Under the pieces are notes generated by a model. That model ran no database searches and was not told where the DNA came from. It saw only the letters and a program-made list of their open reading frames with translations. From positions 2,480,001 through 2,544,000 of the forward strand of contig NZ_PEFE01000001.1 in assembly GCF_002754315.1 (NCBI RefSeq): DNA of 64,000 bases, written 5' to 3'. This DNA is from Flavobacterium sp. 11 (GTDB taxonomy: Bacteria; Bacteroidota; Bacteroidia; Flavobacteriales; Flavobacteriaceae). Each line of letters starts with the position of its first letter. Within the stretch, counting starts at the first letter, position 1. A program made the translations under genes and the position numbers. Below are positions 27,716 to 37,535 of the stretch, piece by piece.

Positions 27716-28150
27716 AACAATTTGAACAATTTAGAGGTCATACAGTTTGGAGTATTGAACAAGGTTTTTATGCCGCAACATTTGTGTCAAACTTACAGAG
27801 TATTATAGAAAAAAAAATCGAACCGAATATAAACAATAGAATATGAAATATGACTATAATCAATAGTATAGGTATTACAAACTATAAAGGATTCATACAA
27901 GCATCAAGTTTTTTCATGCTATAAAATTTTGTTAGGCATTTGCCAAAAAGTTCATTACCTTTAAGAAGCGTTTTCGTTCAATACAGTTTGTACAAGTAAA
28001 TCCCGAACAGCTTGTAGACGCAGACTGTCAGACCATCGTTATAGAAAAGTATTTTAGTAAGATTCAATAGACAAACATTTTGGTAAACCGTAAAAATCGA
28101 CCAAATGAATTTGGTAAAACAAGAGGAGTCGAAAAATTAAACAAGTACAA
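27716..28150 (+). pseudogene. Decayed transposase C-terminus (IS4-like)
   Basis: The frame at 27720-27843 reads EQFRGHTVWSIEQGFYAA then NLQSIIEKK, which resembles the C-terminal catalytic part of IS4-type DDE transposases. It is followed by multiple stops and shifts, and a late stretch (NRKNRPNEFGKTRG, ~28087-28128) looks like a basic transposase tail. No start, no left end and no terminal repeats were found. The remnant fills the gap before terC. The family assignment is from remembered patterns only. Confidence 0.4.
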
Positions 28151-28152
28151 GT

Positions 28153-29064
28153 ATGCAAACGGATTTGAGTTTTTGGATTGGTTTTAACGTATTTGTACTG
28201 CTGATGCTGGCATTGGATTTAGGGGTGTTTAACCGCAAAGCGCATGAAGTAAGCATTAAAGAAGCCATGATTTGGACGGGGGTTTGGATAACACTTGCCA
28301 TGTGTTTCAATGGGCTTATTTATTACTGGCAAGGCGAGGTAAAAGCATTGGAGTTTTTTACGGGTTATGTGATTGAAAAAGCATTGAGCGTAGATAATAT
28401 TTTTGTATTCGTTTTAATTTTTTCTTATTTCAAAATTCCGGCTATCCATCAGCATAGAATTTTGTTTTGGGGAATTATCGGAGCTTTAATAATGCGGGCT
28501 GCATTTATTTTTGCGGGAGTCGCGTTACTCGAAAAATTCCATTGGACGATTTATGTTTTCGGGGCGATACTGATTTATACGGGATATAAGATGCTTAAGC
28601 AAAAGGAGATAATAATTGAGCCAGAAAAAAATCCCCTTATAAAATTATTCAGAAGAGTAATGCCTGTTACTAATGAACTGCATGGTGGTAAATTTTTTGT
28701 AAAACAAGATGGGAAACGGTTTGCAACGCCTTTATTTTTAGTATTGGTGTTGATTGAAACCACCGATTTGATTTTTGCGGCGGATAGCATTCCTGCAATA
28801 CTGGCAATCACACAAGACCATTTTATTGTTTATACTTCAAATGTGTTTGCAATACTTGGCTTGCGCTCTTTGTATTTTGCACTGGCGGGAATGATGGATA
28901 AATTTCGGTATTTGTCGAAGGGACTTGCTTTGATATTAATATTTGTTGGACTGAAGATGTTGCTGGCTGATTTCTACAAATTGCCAATACAAATTGCTTT
29001 GTTGGTAATTCTCGTTATTTTAATCTTGAGCATTGCAGCATCATTGATGTCTCGCAAGAGATGA
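28153..29064 (+). CDS. TerC/Alx-family membrane protein
   Basis: 303 residues with about nine membrane segments. TerC hallmarks: the acidic intramembrane motifs EKALSVDNIFVFVLIF (~75-90) and ETTDLIFAADSIPAIL (~197-212), with GLRSLYFALAG. Members such as E. coli Alx are linked to manganese efflux and to alkaline pH. A cytoplasmic loop (residues ~155-185) carries charged sequence. A universal stress protein follows 62 bp downstream. The upstream side is a transposase remnant, so it may have its own promoter. A second, shorter TerC protein is at 35991. Confidence 0.9.
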   Translation: MQTDLSFWIGFNVFVLLMLALDLGVFNRKAHEVSIKEAMIWTGVWITLAMCFNGLIYYWQGEVKALEFFTGYVIEKALSVDNIFVFVLIFSYFKIPAIHQHRILFWGIIGALIMRAAFIFAGVALLEKFHWTIYVFGAILIYTGYKMLKQKEIIIEPEKNPLIKLFRRVMPVTNELHGGKFFVKQDGKRFATPLFLVLVLIETTDLIFAADSIPAILAITQDHFIVYTSNVFAILGLRSLYFALAGMMDKFRYLSKGLALILIFVGLKMLLADFYKLPIQIALLVILVILILSIAASLMSRKR

Positions 29065-29126
29065 TAATAGATTTAATCGGTCAATTGAATAGTGTTTTGC
29101 CATAATAACAATTAACATAAAAGATA

Positions 29127-29960
29127 ATGGATAAAATTCTTGTTACCACCGATTTTTCTTCAAATTCAAAAGCAGGTTTGCGTTTTGCCATTCAATTGGC
29201 ATCCCAACATAAATTTGAGTTGACTTTTTTTCATTCCTACTACATGGCAAATCTCACGTCGTTAAGCAATCTTGCCTTTGCTGATTATGAAAGGAAAGAA
29301 GCGGATAAAATTCAAAAAAAACTAAACCAATTTGTAGCATCGGTTTATAGGGACATGGATGTTGTTTCTATAAATAAGAAGTGTATAATAAATAGTGCTG
29401 TTCTTGCGGACAGCAATATCCGGGAATATGCCCAGGAAAATAAATTCAGTTTTATCTGCATCAGCACCAGAGGCTCAGGAAAACTGAAAAAAATATTCGG
29501 CACAAACACTTCCAGTCTAATCTCCCATTCAACAGTTCCTGTTATAGCCGTACCCCAGAATTATCGTCGAAGTGAGATAAAGAGCGTTATTTACGCCTCC
29601 GATCTTGTAAATCTTGAAAATGAACTGAAAAAAGTAATTGAATTCACGAAGCCATTAAAGGCAAAAGTTGAAATACTCCATTTCAATTTCCCCGCCGAAA
29701 TAACAACCAACAAAAACACCATAGATGAATTGGTAAAAAAAAATTCAAAGCATAATATTAAACTGCATATCGAAAATATCAATCTGGCCAAGAGTTTAAT
29801 TTCAAACATAGAGGCGGTAATTAAGCAGTCAAAACCTTCCATGATGATTATGTTCACGCAACAAAACAGAAGTTTTTTCGACAAAATATTTTTCTCCAGT
29901 AACTCAGCCAATTATTCCTTTAAAGCCAAAGTACCGTTACTCGTTTTTAATAAAATATAA
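29127..29960 (+). CDS. Tandem universal stress protein
   Basis: 277 residues containing two Usp domains. The first (1-~148) starts KILVTTDFSSNSKAGL and ends with ISTRGSGKLKKIFGTNTSSLISHSTVPVI, a variant of the ATP-binding G-2x-G-9x-G-(S/T) motif. The second (~155-277) is weaker: KSVIYASDL at its start, no clear ATP motif, and a C-terminal HSTVP-like KAKVPLLVF. Such proteins act in the cytoplasm in stress survival, mechanism varied. It is likely co-transcribed with terC, 62 bp upstream. Confidence 0.88.
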   Translation: MDKILVTTDFSSNSKAGLRFAIQLASQHKFELTFFHSYYMANLTSLSNLAFADYERKEADKIQKKLNQFVASVYRDMDVVSINKKCIINSAVLADSNIREYAQENKFSFICISTRGSGKLKKIFGTNTSSLISHSTVPVIAVPQNYRRSEIKSVIYASDLVNLENELKKVIEFTKPLKAKVEILHFNFPAEITTNKNTIDELVKKNSKHNIKLHIENINLAKSLISNIEAVIKQSKPSMMIMFTQQNRSFFDKIFFSSNSANYSFKAKVPLLVFNKI

Positions 29961-30079
29961 GTCCAAGAAATGGAGAGATGAAAAGAACGGTAAAATACTC
30001 ATAGGCAACTTCCCGTAATTTACTGATTTTAATACTTACCAACAACTTTAGGAGAAGATCAGGGTAAGCTTTTATTACT

Positions 30080-32509
30080 CTAAAACACAAATTCTAAAGT
30101 TGTGTAAAAAGTTCTAGTATCAGAAGGTATTATTCCTGGTCCTGGGTAGCCAGTTGCTCTTCTTGTAAAATAACTATTGTTTGTAAAGTTGGTGATTCCA
30201 GCTTCCAATTTACAGTTTTTCCATTTGTAGGAGGTGGAGAAATCAGCTACATAATAGGCTGGAATTTGACCAAAAATGCCATACGTATTGTCATTTACAT
30301 CTGTTTTACTGTTATTAGCTTCCGTAAATTGAGAAGAAACATAGGTAAATTGTACACTCGAAATAAAGTTTTTATACCCAATTCCTGTCTTAATGTTATA
30401 AAGCGGAACAAACTCTACCTTATTTCCTTCAATATTTGGTGCGTCTGATTTTAAATATTCCGAATCGGTGATAGCGATATTGGAGAATACATTCCAAGAA
30501 AAGTTGTCGTTTTGTTTGAAAAATGTTTTATTTAAACTCCAATCGAACATCGTTTCAAAACCATACGTGACTGCTGTTCCAATATTATCTCGGAATCGTA
30601 CTATTGCTGCTGAACCATTGGGATTTCTAGTTTCATATTCACCAATTTTATCATCATAATACAATCCGTAAACACTTGCGTCAAAAGTTACTTTGTCGCC
30701 TATTTGCCCGCGAATTCCAATATCCGAAGTATAGCCTTTTTCATCTGTAATATTTTCATCAATCACCTGACTTGGACTTACGGTTCGAATATCATTAAAA
30801 GTTACAGAGCGATAGTTCTGTGAAACATTTCCATAAAATTCAATTCTGTTTCGTGGTTTATAACTTAATCCAACTCCTACTAAAACAAAGTTTCGGTCTT
30901 TTATATTATTCTCAAACTTAGTTTCGTCTAAAATCACATTTCCTGCTAAATCCAGATTTATTTTCCGATAAGAACCTTCTGCTTGTGTTTTTATTTTTTC
31001 AAATCTAAAACCTGGAGTAATAGAGAACTTAGGTGTTATTTTAAAGATATTCTCCCCAAAAACAGATACATTCAAGTTCGGATATGTATAATTGGATTGA
31101 TTTTGATAAAAAGGGAATTCTGCATCGGCAACATTAAAATTGGCATCACTACCGGAGCTTCCCGGACCTTGAATTCCGGAATTTTCAGATTGGTAATATT
31201 TGGCTCCAATTAAAAAAGCACTGGTGTTGTTTTTTATTCTGTACCGTTTTAAAAATCGTGCTTCAGCACCCCAATTGACAAATTCCCCTACTATTAAATC
31301 TCTTTCCGTTCCTAATACATCAGGATTAGATACTCTATTGGAACGATATCCAACAGCTTTGCGGCTAGCATCTAGCCCAAATAATTGCAGTGAAAAATCG
31401 GCATTAGCATTAAATTTATGTTTCAAGCGCAATGCAAATAAGTTCCAGTTTACTGCAAACCAATTCATGGTTCTGTTGCTTTGTGTAGGGTTATCGTTAA
31501 ACATCACATCGGTCAATCCGCCGGCTTGTTGGGCTAGATAATTAAAATAAGTGTAGTCCAAATGCAAGGAAGTTTTATCGTTTAATTGATAATTTAAATT
31601 TCCAAAATAATTTTTACTCTCGAATTCAGAATTGGATCTAAAACCATTTCCTTGCTTGTAATTATAAAAGGTATAGTAACTGAATTTATCTTTTGTACCG
31701 CTTAATGAAGTGAAATTGGTAAACAAACCATAAGATCCAATGCTATTTCTTGTTGTAAATTCGAATGGTTTTTTGCTTGGCGTTTTTAATTTAAAATTGA
31801 CTAATCCGCCAAATTGGGTTCCATATTGCAATGATGCTGCACCGCGAATTACTTGAATTTTTTCGAGAGCCTCGGTAGGTGTTGCATAATAACTTTCGGG
31901 ATAACCCAAAACATCGGCACTGATATCATAACCGTTTTGTCGGGTATTAAAATTGGATGTTCGGTTTGGATCCAATCCACGTCCACCAATACTTAATTGT
32001 AAACCTCCATCTGAACTTTCGTTGATTGTTAATCCTACAACTTGAGCAAATATTTGACGTGCATTGTTGGTTGCCTTGTTTGCCGTAAGTTTGTTTAACG
32101 AGATTACTTCGGTTTTCTTTCCGGCATAAATGGCCGTTTCATCAATATCTTTTAATTTATTAAGTGCAAATATTTTTTCTTTTTGTTTATTGATAACTAC
32201 TTCCGAAAGGTTGGTGATTTTATCTAAAATAATAACAATACTTTCTTCGGATGTTGAAACTGTTTTTTCTAAAAAGGCATAGTTTTCTTTGTAAAAAACG
32301 AGTTCATAATTGCCTGGTTTGTCAAACTCTATTGAAAACTCTCCTTTAGCGTTAGATAGGTATTTAGTCCCGGAAGATCTATTATATACTTCAACGGAAG
32401 CCAGTATTCTACCATCGTCAGCTGTAGTTATTCCTGAAATTTTATATTAGGAAAAACTATCTATTGTAAACAATAAAAACAGGATGTAACTAAAATCCTT
32501 TAATTTCAT
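30080..32509 (-). pseudogene. TonB-dependent receptor with a premature stop at codon 21
   Basis: The reading frame runs from ATG 32509 (signal peptide FSYILFLLFTIDSFS) to 30080 with no frameshift. The order is: carboxypeptidase-like regulatory domain (ISGITTADDGRILASVEVYN), plug (ALEKIQVIRGAASLQYGTQFGG) and a ~550-residue barrel ending in YTTLEFVF. It is FecA-like and probably takes up an iron chelate. At 32447-32449 the codon after SFS is TAA; CAA (Gln, the usual first mature residue) would restore a ~809-residue protein. The gene is otherwise preserved, so the stop is recent, or read through, or a sequence error. It overlaps the upstream HTTM gene by 20 bp. Confidence 0.88.
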
Positions 32510-33854
32510 CGTTAAAAGGTAATATCCAAGTTTTGTGATGGAATGTTTCATTTTCGTTGGTTAAATTTATTGTTGGATTGATATATTTTTGACTTAATCT
32601 TCCATTGAGAGCGACGTAGCTTTCTACTCTAACTTCCGGGTTATAAATACCTTGTTTTTGGTAATAATCGTGTAAAAAATGTGCGTATTCCAAAATAAAA
32701 TCCGGTTGAAAAGACATTTGTTTTTCCTGAAAAGTGGTTAAGAAATGACTGTTATCTACCATTATATTTTCTTTTGTTTTCGCATCGGTAACACTAAATT
32801 GTGTATAACCGGCTTTTTCCATAAGCATCACGCGCCACGAAAACCGAAATCCTTCCTCTGTCCAAAATAATTCGTCTGGATACAATACATATCGAAAAGG
32901 AAACAGTAGTTGGAAAGTTATAAAAGAGGTTAAAAAGGCGATTTTAATTTTATAAATCCCATTGAAATTCTGAATTTTTTCTTTTCCGTTCTCAAAGAAA
33001 GTTATACTGAAATTGAATAATTTTGAAACAGTTAGGAAACACTTTTTATGAAAATCCGCATCAAAAAAGAGCAATGAACTTACAATCATTATAAATGGAA
33101 AAACACCAATTGGGAAAAGAATTCTAGTCAAAATATGAAATACTACCACTAAAACAAAAGCGAATAATCGGGCTCTTTTATAAAGTAATAAAAAAGGAAT
33201 ACTTAAATCGTACATCATTCCTGTCCAACTGAAAGCATAATGCACCCAATTCTCGTTTAATAAAGAACCAATTATTGGTAAATTTGAATTATTTGGCAAC
33301 CATATTTTGAGTGGCATGGCTTTAAAAAGCCAGTCGGAATTGAGTTTTGCTATACCTGCATAAAAATAGACAATTCCTAACAGCAATTTTAAAATATCAA
33401 TAGTCCAACTCGGGATTTTCTAAAAGGCACTTTTTGGATTTCTATAGGCATCAACAGAAAAATAGGCGTTTGCCGGCAGAAAAATCATTATAAAACTCAC
33501 AACCGTAATAAAATAATAATGGTTTAGGTAAGTGGTTTTATCCATAAATTCTATTTAGGTAAAGCTCAGGAAAAAGGTAATGATCGATAATTTATATTTG
33601 TATCCAATGGCGACAAATAAGGCAGCTAATCCTGAAATAAAAAACAATAAATAAGTATAAATTCCTAAAGGCTTTACCCACTCAAAACCATAATACGTAA
33701 AGTGAAATTGGGGTTGGATATAAAATTTATCAATCCAACCGTAACTCACAAATCGTATTAGACTTAAAACCATCATAACGCCAAACGCTAGCCTAAAAAA
33801 AGCTAGCGTTGATGCCTCTTGAAATTCTTCTTACACATTTATCGAAAAACCCAT
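32490..33854 (-). pseudogene. HTTM (gamma-carboxylase-like) membrane protein with three in-frame stops
   Basis: One uninterrupted frame from ATG 33854 to 32490 spells an HTTM-domain protein (PF05090-like): EEFQEASTLAFFRLAFGVMM, YGFEWVKPLGIYTYLLF, LLLGIVYFYAGIAKLNSDWL and RYVLYPDELFWTEEGFRFSW. It is broken by TAA at 33831-33833, TAA at 33555-33557 and TAG at 33420-33422, and has no frameshift. Vertebrate relatives carboxylate Glu with CO2 and vitamin K; bacterial members are often found with TonB receptors and imelysins in iron loci (recalled). The downstream TonB receptor has the same kind of defect. If ATG 33776 is the start, two stops remain. Confidence 0.85.
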
Positions 33855-33878
33855 AAGGTATGGATGTAGAGTGGTTCC

Positions 33879-33936
33879 GTTCAACACAGCTTTCATTGTT
33901 CGTGCTACGCACGCAACGAAAGCTTAGCTGTTAGGT
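33879..33936 (-). other. Integron attC-like imperfect hairpin
   Basis: On the minus strand this 58-bp stretch starts with ACCTAAC (fits RYYYAAC) and ends with GTTGAAC (fits GTTRRRY), the inverse-core and core sites of an attC. Between them is an imperfect palindrome with unpaired bases, and inner arms pairing through CAGC, CTTTC and CGTGC around a short loop. It lies between the broken HTTM gene and the DUF2490 operon. No integron integrase is in the window, so identity as attC is inferred. Confidence 0.45.
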
Positions 33937-33954
33937 ACTGGCGTTCTCATATTG

Positions 33955-34692
33955 TCAATTGTCTTTAAGCTCATTTTCTGTTTCTATTTTTGTTGCCAAT
34001 TTTCGGAACAGTTCAAAATAAAAACCTACTACAAGAAAGTCCCGACCTGTTTCATCATTTATTTTATAGTCGAACTGATGTAAGTACCCCAATTGGATTG
34101 TTGAGCCTTTTGAAGGTTTATAGTTCAGTGTCATTTGTATTCTGTTCCGTTCAAAGTAAGGCTCGTTGTCGGTAAAAAACAATTCGTTACTAATGCTTGT
34201 CTGAAAAGGTTTGTACCCATTTCGTTCTTTCCCAAATGGATAAGATGCACCTAATCTATAACGAAAACGGTTACGGTAGCCATTGCTCGTCCATCGCAAT
34301 TCTGCTCTGTATCGTTGTTCTATTTTAAATTTACCGACTGATTGAAAAAGTATTACCTGTGGCCAAAGTCTAAATTCGTCATTATTTTTTGGTAGAACAA
34401 AATTGCCTCCTTCTTTATATGTTTGGTAGCTACCTGCTCCTAATGTCAAATTTACATTTTTATGAACTTTGTAGTTTATACCGCCTTTATATTCGTAATA
34501 GTGAAAGTCGTTGTAAAATTTTAATGAACGCAATTGTGCTTCGCCAAATAAGCTTAGTTTGTCATTGTGATTGTATTTGATATTTAATATATTCCAAGAG
34601 CCTAAATCGAATTGCTGTGCATAAGTTATCGTAGGATAAATCATAAAACTCAATAGAAATAGTATCGTTCGTTTGTTATTTATTAACTTCAT
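33955..34692 (-). CDS. DUF2490 outer-membrane protein
   Basis: 245 residues with a signal peptide (cleavage near TYAQQ, ~residue 25) and alternating-residue beta strands throughout: LGSWNILNIKYNHNDKLSLFGEAQLRS near the N terminus and IQLGYLHQFDYK plus FLVVGFYFELF near the end. It is a predicted small barrel of unknown role. It is the most distant of the three DUF2490 proteins in the window. Its 5' end overlaps the mscS gene by 17 bp, placing it last in a six-gene minus-strand operon. Confidence 0.8.
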   Translation of the reverse strand: MKLINNKRTILFLLSFMIYPTITYAQQFDLGSWNILNIKYNHNDKLSLFGEAQLRSLKFYNDFHYYEYKGGINYKVHKNVNLTLGAGSYQTYKEGGNFVLPKNNDEFRLWPQVILFQSVGKFKIEQRYRAELRWTSNGYRNRFRYRLGASYPFGKERNGYKPFQTSISNELFFTDNEPYFERNRIQMTLNYKPSKGSTIQLGYLHQFDYKINDETGRDFLVVGFYFELFRKLATKIETENELKDN

Positions 34693-35194
34693 TTTTGATA
34701 GATTTTTCTACTACCAAAAATGAACTTTTTAATAGTAAGGCATTTGGGATTGTTAATACTCCTCTGTTTGGCGTTTTTATGAAGATAAAAAAGTAAGTAA
34801 TATCTATTAGCTCACCTTCAGTTTCTTTCCCTTCAAAAGTTATTGCTATGGTATCACCAACTTTTATTGGGTGTTGGAAAAAAAGAATTAGGCAAGCTGT
34901 AATATTCGTAAGAATGGACATTTCAGCAAAAAGTGCTACACCAAAAACAGTAAGTAACGAACTTGCAAATATTAAAATGTTTTCTTGCTTAACACTCCAT
35001 ATAGCCACTATGATAATACAAAGTACGACCATTAATATTAGTCTGATTACTTTTAAAACATCATTTTGTTCAGCATTTTTGAAGTATGAGTTTTTAATTG
35101 TTAGTTTAACGAAATACATTAAAATTATTTTTACAGCAAAAAAGCTAATTACAGCTATGATTGTTTCAATTATTTGAATTTTATACGTTTCCAT
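34676..35194 (-). CDS. Short MscS-family mechanosensitive channel
   Basis: 172 residues. Three membrane segments: ~8-30, 50-68, and a pore-lining helix at ~72-105 (ILIFASSLLTVFGVALFAEMSILTNITA, quoted in part to show it). The beta domain follows (HPIKVGDTIAITFEGKETEGELIDITYFFI). The vestibule's C-terminal alpha/beta part is largely missing, so it is shorter than E. coli MscS (286). The family releases solutes under osmotic downshift. It starts 2 bases after the Fic gene stop. Confidence 0.85.
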   Translation of the reverse strand: METYKIQIIETIIAVISFFAVKIILMYFVKLTIKNSYFKNAEQNDVLKVIRLILMVVLCIIIVAIWSVKQENILIFASSLLTVFGVALFAEMSILTNITACLILFFQHPIKVGDTIAITFEGKETEGELIDITYFFIFIKTPNRGVLTIPNALLLKSSFLVVEKSIKNEVNK

Positions 35195-35196
35195 TC

Positions 35197-35994
35197 TTAT
35201 TGTTTTGTTATTTGTTTTTCTCTATTTTGCCCAGTTAGGTTAATGCTCTCATAAAGCATTTTGGCATTATATAATAAGCGGTCAAGTTCTTGTTCAAAAA
35301 ACTGTGAAGTGTAGTTGTTCCATTTGTCGGGTTGTTTCATAAGTTCTTTGAAACTATTACTCAATGTGTTTATGTATTCCTTTTTTTGTGAAGCATCATT
35401 AATAAATATAGGAGGGTATAAGTCATACATCAACATCCAGTTTTTGGCAATTCTTGTTACACGTCCATTACCATCTACAAAAGGGTGTATTCTTATTAAC
35501 TCGTGATGAAAGTAAATAGCCCTTATTATAGGGTTTTGAATTGATTGAATTTTATAAAATAGCTCGGAAACCAAATGAGCAACTATTGTTGGCTCGGGAC
35601 AAATATGTCCGCCTACTTGAACAAGAGTTTGCCTGTATCGGTTGGGGTGAATGGCATTTGTTTCAGGGGAAACTAAACGCAACAGCTGAAATAACTGAAC
35701 TTCCTTTTCAAAATTGTTTTGTAAAATTATTTCTTCAACAACAAAATCCAGCGATACTTTTAAATTTAATAAATACTCTTTGGCTTCTTCTTCGTTTTGA
35801 GCTTCCATTTGGGCATTTTTGATGCCAACGAGTTCTTTAAGATTATGATAGCCTGCTAAATAAATGTCTAAAAGGTCATCGTCAAGGTGGTGCCTACTAT
35901 AAATAATAAGACGGTAAATTGACTTTATGATTTTGTCAATTTCATCTATTTTATTTTGATTTATTTGAATAATTTCTACTGGTAGTAATTTCAT
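35197..35994 (-). CDS. Fic-domain protein
   Basis: 265 residues. The Fic core motif HPFVDGNGRVTR starts at H170; the His, Asp and the Gly-Asn-Gly-Arg are all present, so it should be able to transfer AMP or a related nucleotide group to a target hydroxyl. The helical N-terminal part includes the flap region. No inhibitory (S/T)xxxE(G/N) helix was identified with certainty. No toxin-antitoxin partner lies beside it; instead it overlaps terC by 4 bp and abuts mscS, unusual company for Fic. The target is unknown. Confidence 0.88.
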   Translation of the reverse strand: MKLLPVEIIQINQNKIDEIDKIIKSIYRLIIYSRHHLDDDLLDIYLAGYHNLKELVGIKNAQMEAQNEEEAKEYLLNLKVSLDFVVEEIILQNNFEKEVQLFQLLRLVSPETNAIHPNRYRQTLVQVGGHICPEPTIVAHLVSELFYKIQSIQNPIIRAIYFHHELIRIHPFVDGNGRVTRIAKNWMLMYDLYPPIFINDASQKKEYINTLSNSFKELMKQPDKWNNYTSQFFEQELDRLLYNAKMLYESINLTGQNREKQITKQ

Positions 35995-36701
35995 TTTGCA
36001 AGCTCGTTATTAGGCATTGTATGGGTTTTTACTTGTATAAAATTTACAATAAAGGAAAATGCCATTGAAAAATAGATATATCCTTTGGGAATTTCAAAAT
36101 GCAATCCTTCGCCTAACAAAGCGATACCTATCATAATTAAAAAAGATAGTGCCAAAATCTTGAATGAAGGATGCTTTTGTATAAACTCACTTATTGGTTT
36201 TGATGCAATAAGCATTATAACGACACTAACAATAACTGCCACATACATTATCCAAAGTTCTTTTACCATACCTACTGCTGTAATAATACTATCAATAGAA
36301 AAAACTAAATCCAATATAATGATTTCTAAAAGTAGCTTTCTAAAATTACCGTTTAATGTTTTTGCCTTTTCAGGATTGTTAGCTAATTCTGTTTTGTGGT
36401 ATATTTCTTTTGTGCTTTTCCATATTAAAAACAAACCTCCTAATATTAATATTATTCCTTTTCCAGAGATGTCTATATTAATTATCGTAAAAAGTGTTTG
36501 GTCTAACTTTAATATCCAAGCTATACCAGCTAATAATATAAGCCTAAAAACCACAGCCAAGCCAAGCCCCATATATCGAAGTTTGTTTCTTTGTTCGGGT
36601 GGTAGTTTGTCTGTAAGGATGGAGATGAAGATGATATTGTCAATCCCCAAAATTAATTCTAAAGATATAAGGGTAATAAGTGGTATTATGAATTCGCTCA
36701 T
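35991..36701 (-). CDS. TerC-family membrane protein, short form
   Basis: 236 residues, seven or so membrane segments. It opens with ISLELILGIDNIIFISILTD and repeats the acidic intramembrane motif in ILDLVFSIDSIITAVGMV, the two TerC half-sites. This is the short YgdQ/TerC subgroup rather than the Alx form at 28153. Probable role: metal ion (manganese) export or membrane homeostasis. It lies between a DUF2490 gene (6 bp upstream) and the Fic gene (4-bp overlap), so all are one transcript. Confidence 0.88.
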   Translation of the reverse strand: MSEFIIPLITLISLELILGIDNIIFISILTDKLPPEQRNKLRYMGLGLAVVFRLILLAGIAWILKLDQTLFTIINIDISGKGIILILGGLFLIWKSTKEIYHKTELANNPEKAKTLNGNFRKLLLEIIILDLVFSIDSIITAVGMVKELWIMYVAVIVSVVIMLIASKPISEFIQKHPSFKILALSFLIMIGIALLGEGLHFEIPKGYIYFSMAFSFIVNFIQVKTHTMPNNELAK

Positions 36702-36707
36702 TGGATA

Positions 36708-37484
36708 TTATTGTTTTTTTGTTAAGTCAATATTGAAATTTGCATTTAGTATAAATCCATTGTTCTGCTGAAAAACATTTCTACCATTTACTTCACGCCC
36801 AAGTTGAAGGATTTGATTTAAATAACCTGCCTCTAATCGTATATTTTGATTTAATCGGTAACCCATTAAAACACCTAACCTGTTTTGGTCAAAAATATTT
36901 TCATTTACGTTTTCACCAAAACCAATAAACACTTCCTCATAAATGGCTAAGTATGGTGTTTTATCTTTTATTTCTTTTCCTTTTAAAGGGACTTGTAAAC
37001 GAAACATATACCTAAACCTGTTAAGCAAAGGATATTCATCTTCTTTGTTCAAATTGGCATTGGAGTACCTACCAACCCAACGCTGTTCAAGCATAAAACG
37101 GTGCGATAAATCCACAATACCTGCTTTGTCAGTTATTGTTGCCATTTGAAATAAGCGATGTTCAGTAAAATCTTTTCCCATTCCATTTATTGGGATTTCA
37201 CCATAGGGAAAAGTTTCTATCCAAGCATAACCAACTCGTAATTGAATTTTTGGATTGAGTTGATAATTCACCCCAACTCGTAGCAAGCTTTGTTGCCATT
37301 CTGTTATTACATCGTTTCTGCGAAATTGATATTCCGTATGCAGTCCAAATTTGTTGTTGAGTTTAAATGTGCCAAAATAATTATACCACCCAATGGAATT
37401 ACGGTTTGTTATTCTTGTATTTTGGGAAAATGAAGTATTACTTAAGGAAAGAAAAATGATTATAATTATGTATCTTTTTAGCAT
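36708..37484 (-). CDS. DUF2490 outer-membrane protein, paralog of 20690
   Basis: 258 residues with a signal peptide (MLKRYIIIIIFLSLSNTSFS, Gln next). The rest is barrel-like and aligns along its full length with the protein at 20690: RNSIGWYNYFGTFKL, HTEYQFRR, LSHRFMLEQRW, IFDQNRLGVLMGYR, EAGYLNQILQLGREVNGR. The role is unknown; it probably forms an outer-membrane pore or scaffold. It is second in the minus-strand operon after the lipoprotein gene, from which a hairpin at 37501 partly separates it. Confidence 0.85.
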   Translation of the reverse strand: MLKRYIIIIIFLSLSNTSFSQNTRITNRNSIGWYNYFGTFKLNNKFGLHTEYQFRRNDVITEWQQSLLRVGVNYQLNPKIQLRVGYAWIETFPYGEIPINGMGKDFTEHRLFQMATITDKAGIVDLSHRFMLEQRWVGRYSNANLNKEDEYPLLNRFRYMFRLQVPLKGKEIKDKTPYLAIYEEVFIGFGENVNENIFDQNRLGVLMGYRLNQNIRLEAGYLNQILQLGREVNGRNVFQQNNGFILNANFNIDLTKKQ

Positions 37485-37500
37485 AAATTGGGAAAGTATT

Positions 37501-37529
37501 AAAAGGGTTGAGCTAAGCTCAGCCCTTTT
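37501..37529. terminator. Terminator or attenuator hairpin
   Basis: A 14-bp stem with one mismatch (37501-37514 with 37516-37529) and a tiny loop, flanked by A/T runs. It lies in the 51-bp gap between the lipoprotein gene and DUF2490 on the minus strand, so it can end or attenuate leftward transcription. Confidence 0.65.
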
Positions 37530-37535
37530 AGTTAA

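Noticed and set aside
32447..33854. Stop-codon reassignment in this organism
   Set aside because: All intact genes in the window end normally at TAA, TAG or TGA and contain no internal stops, so the effect is local to these two genes.
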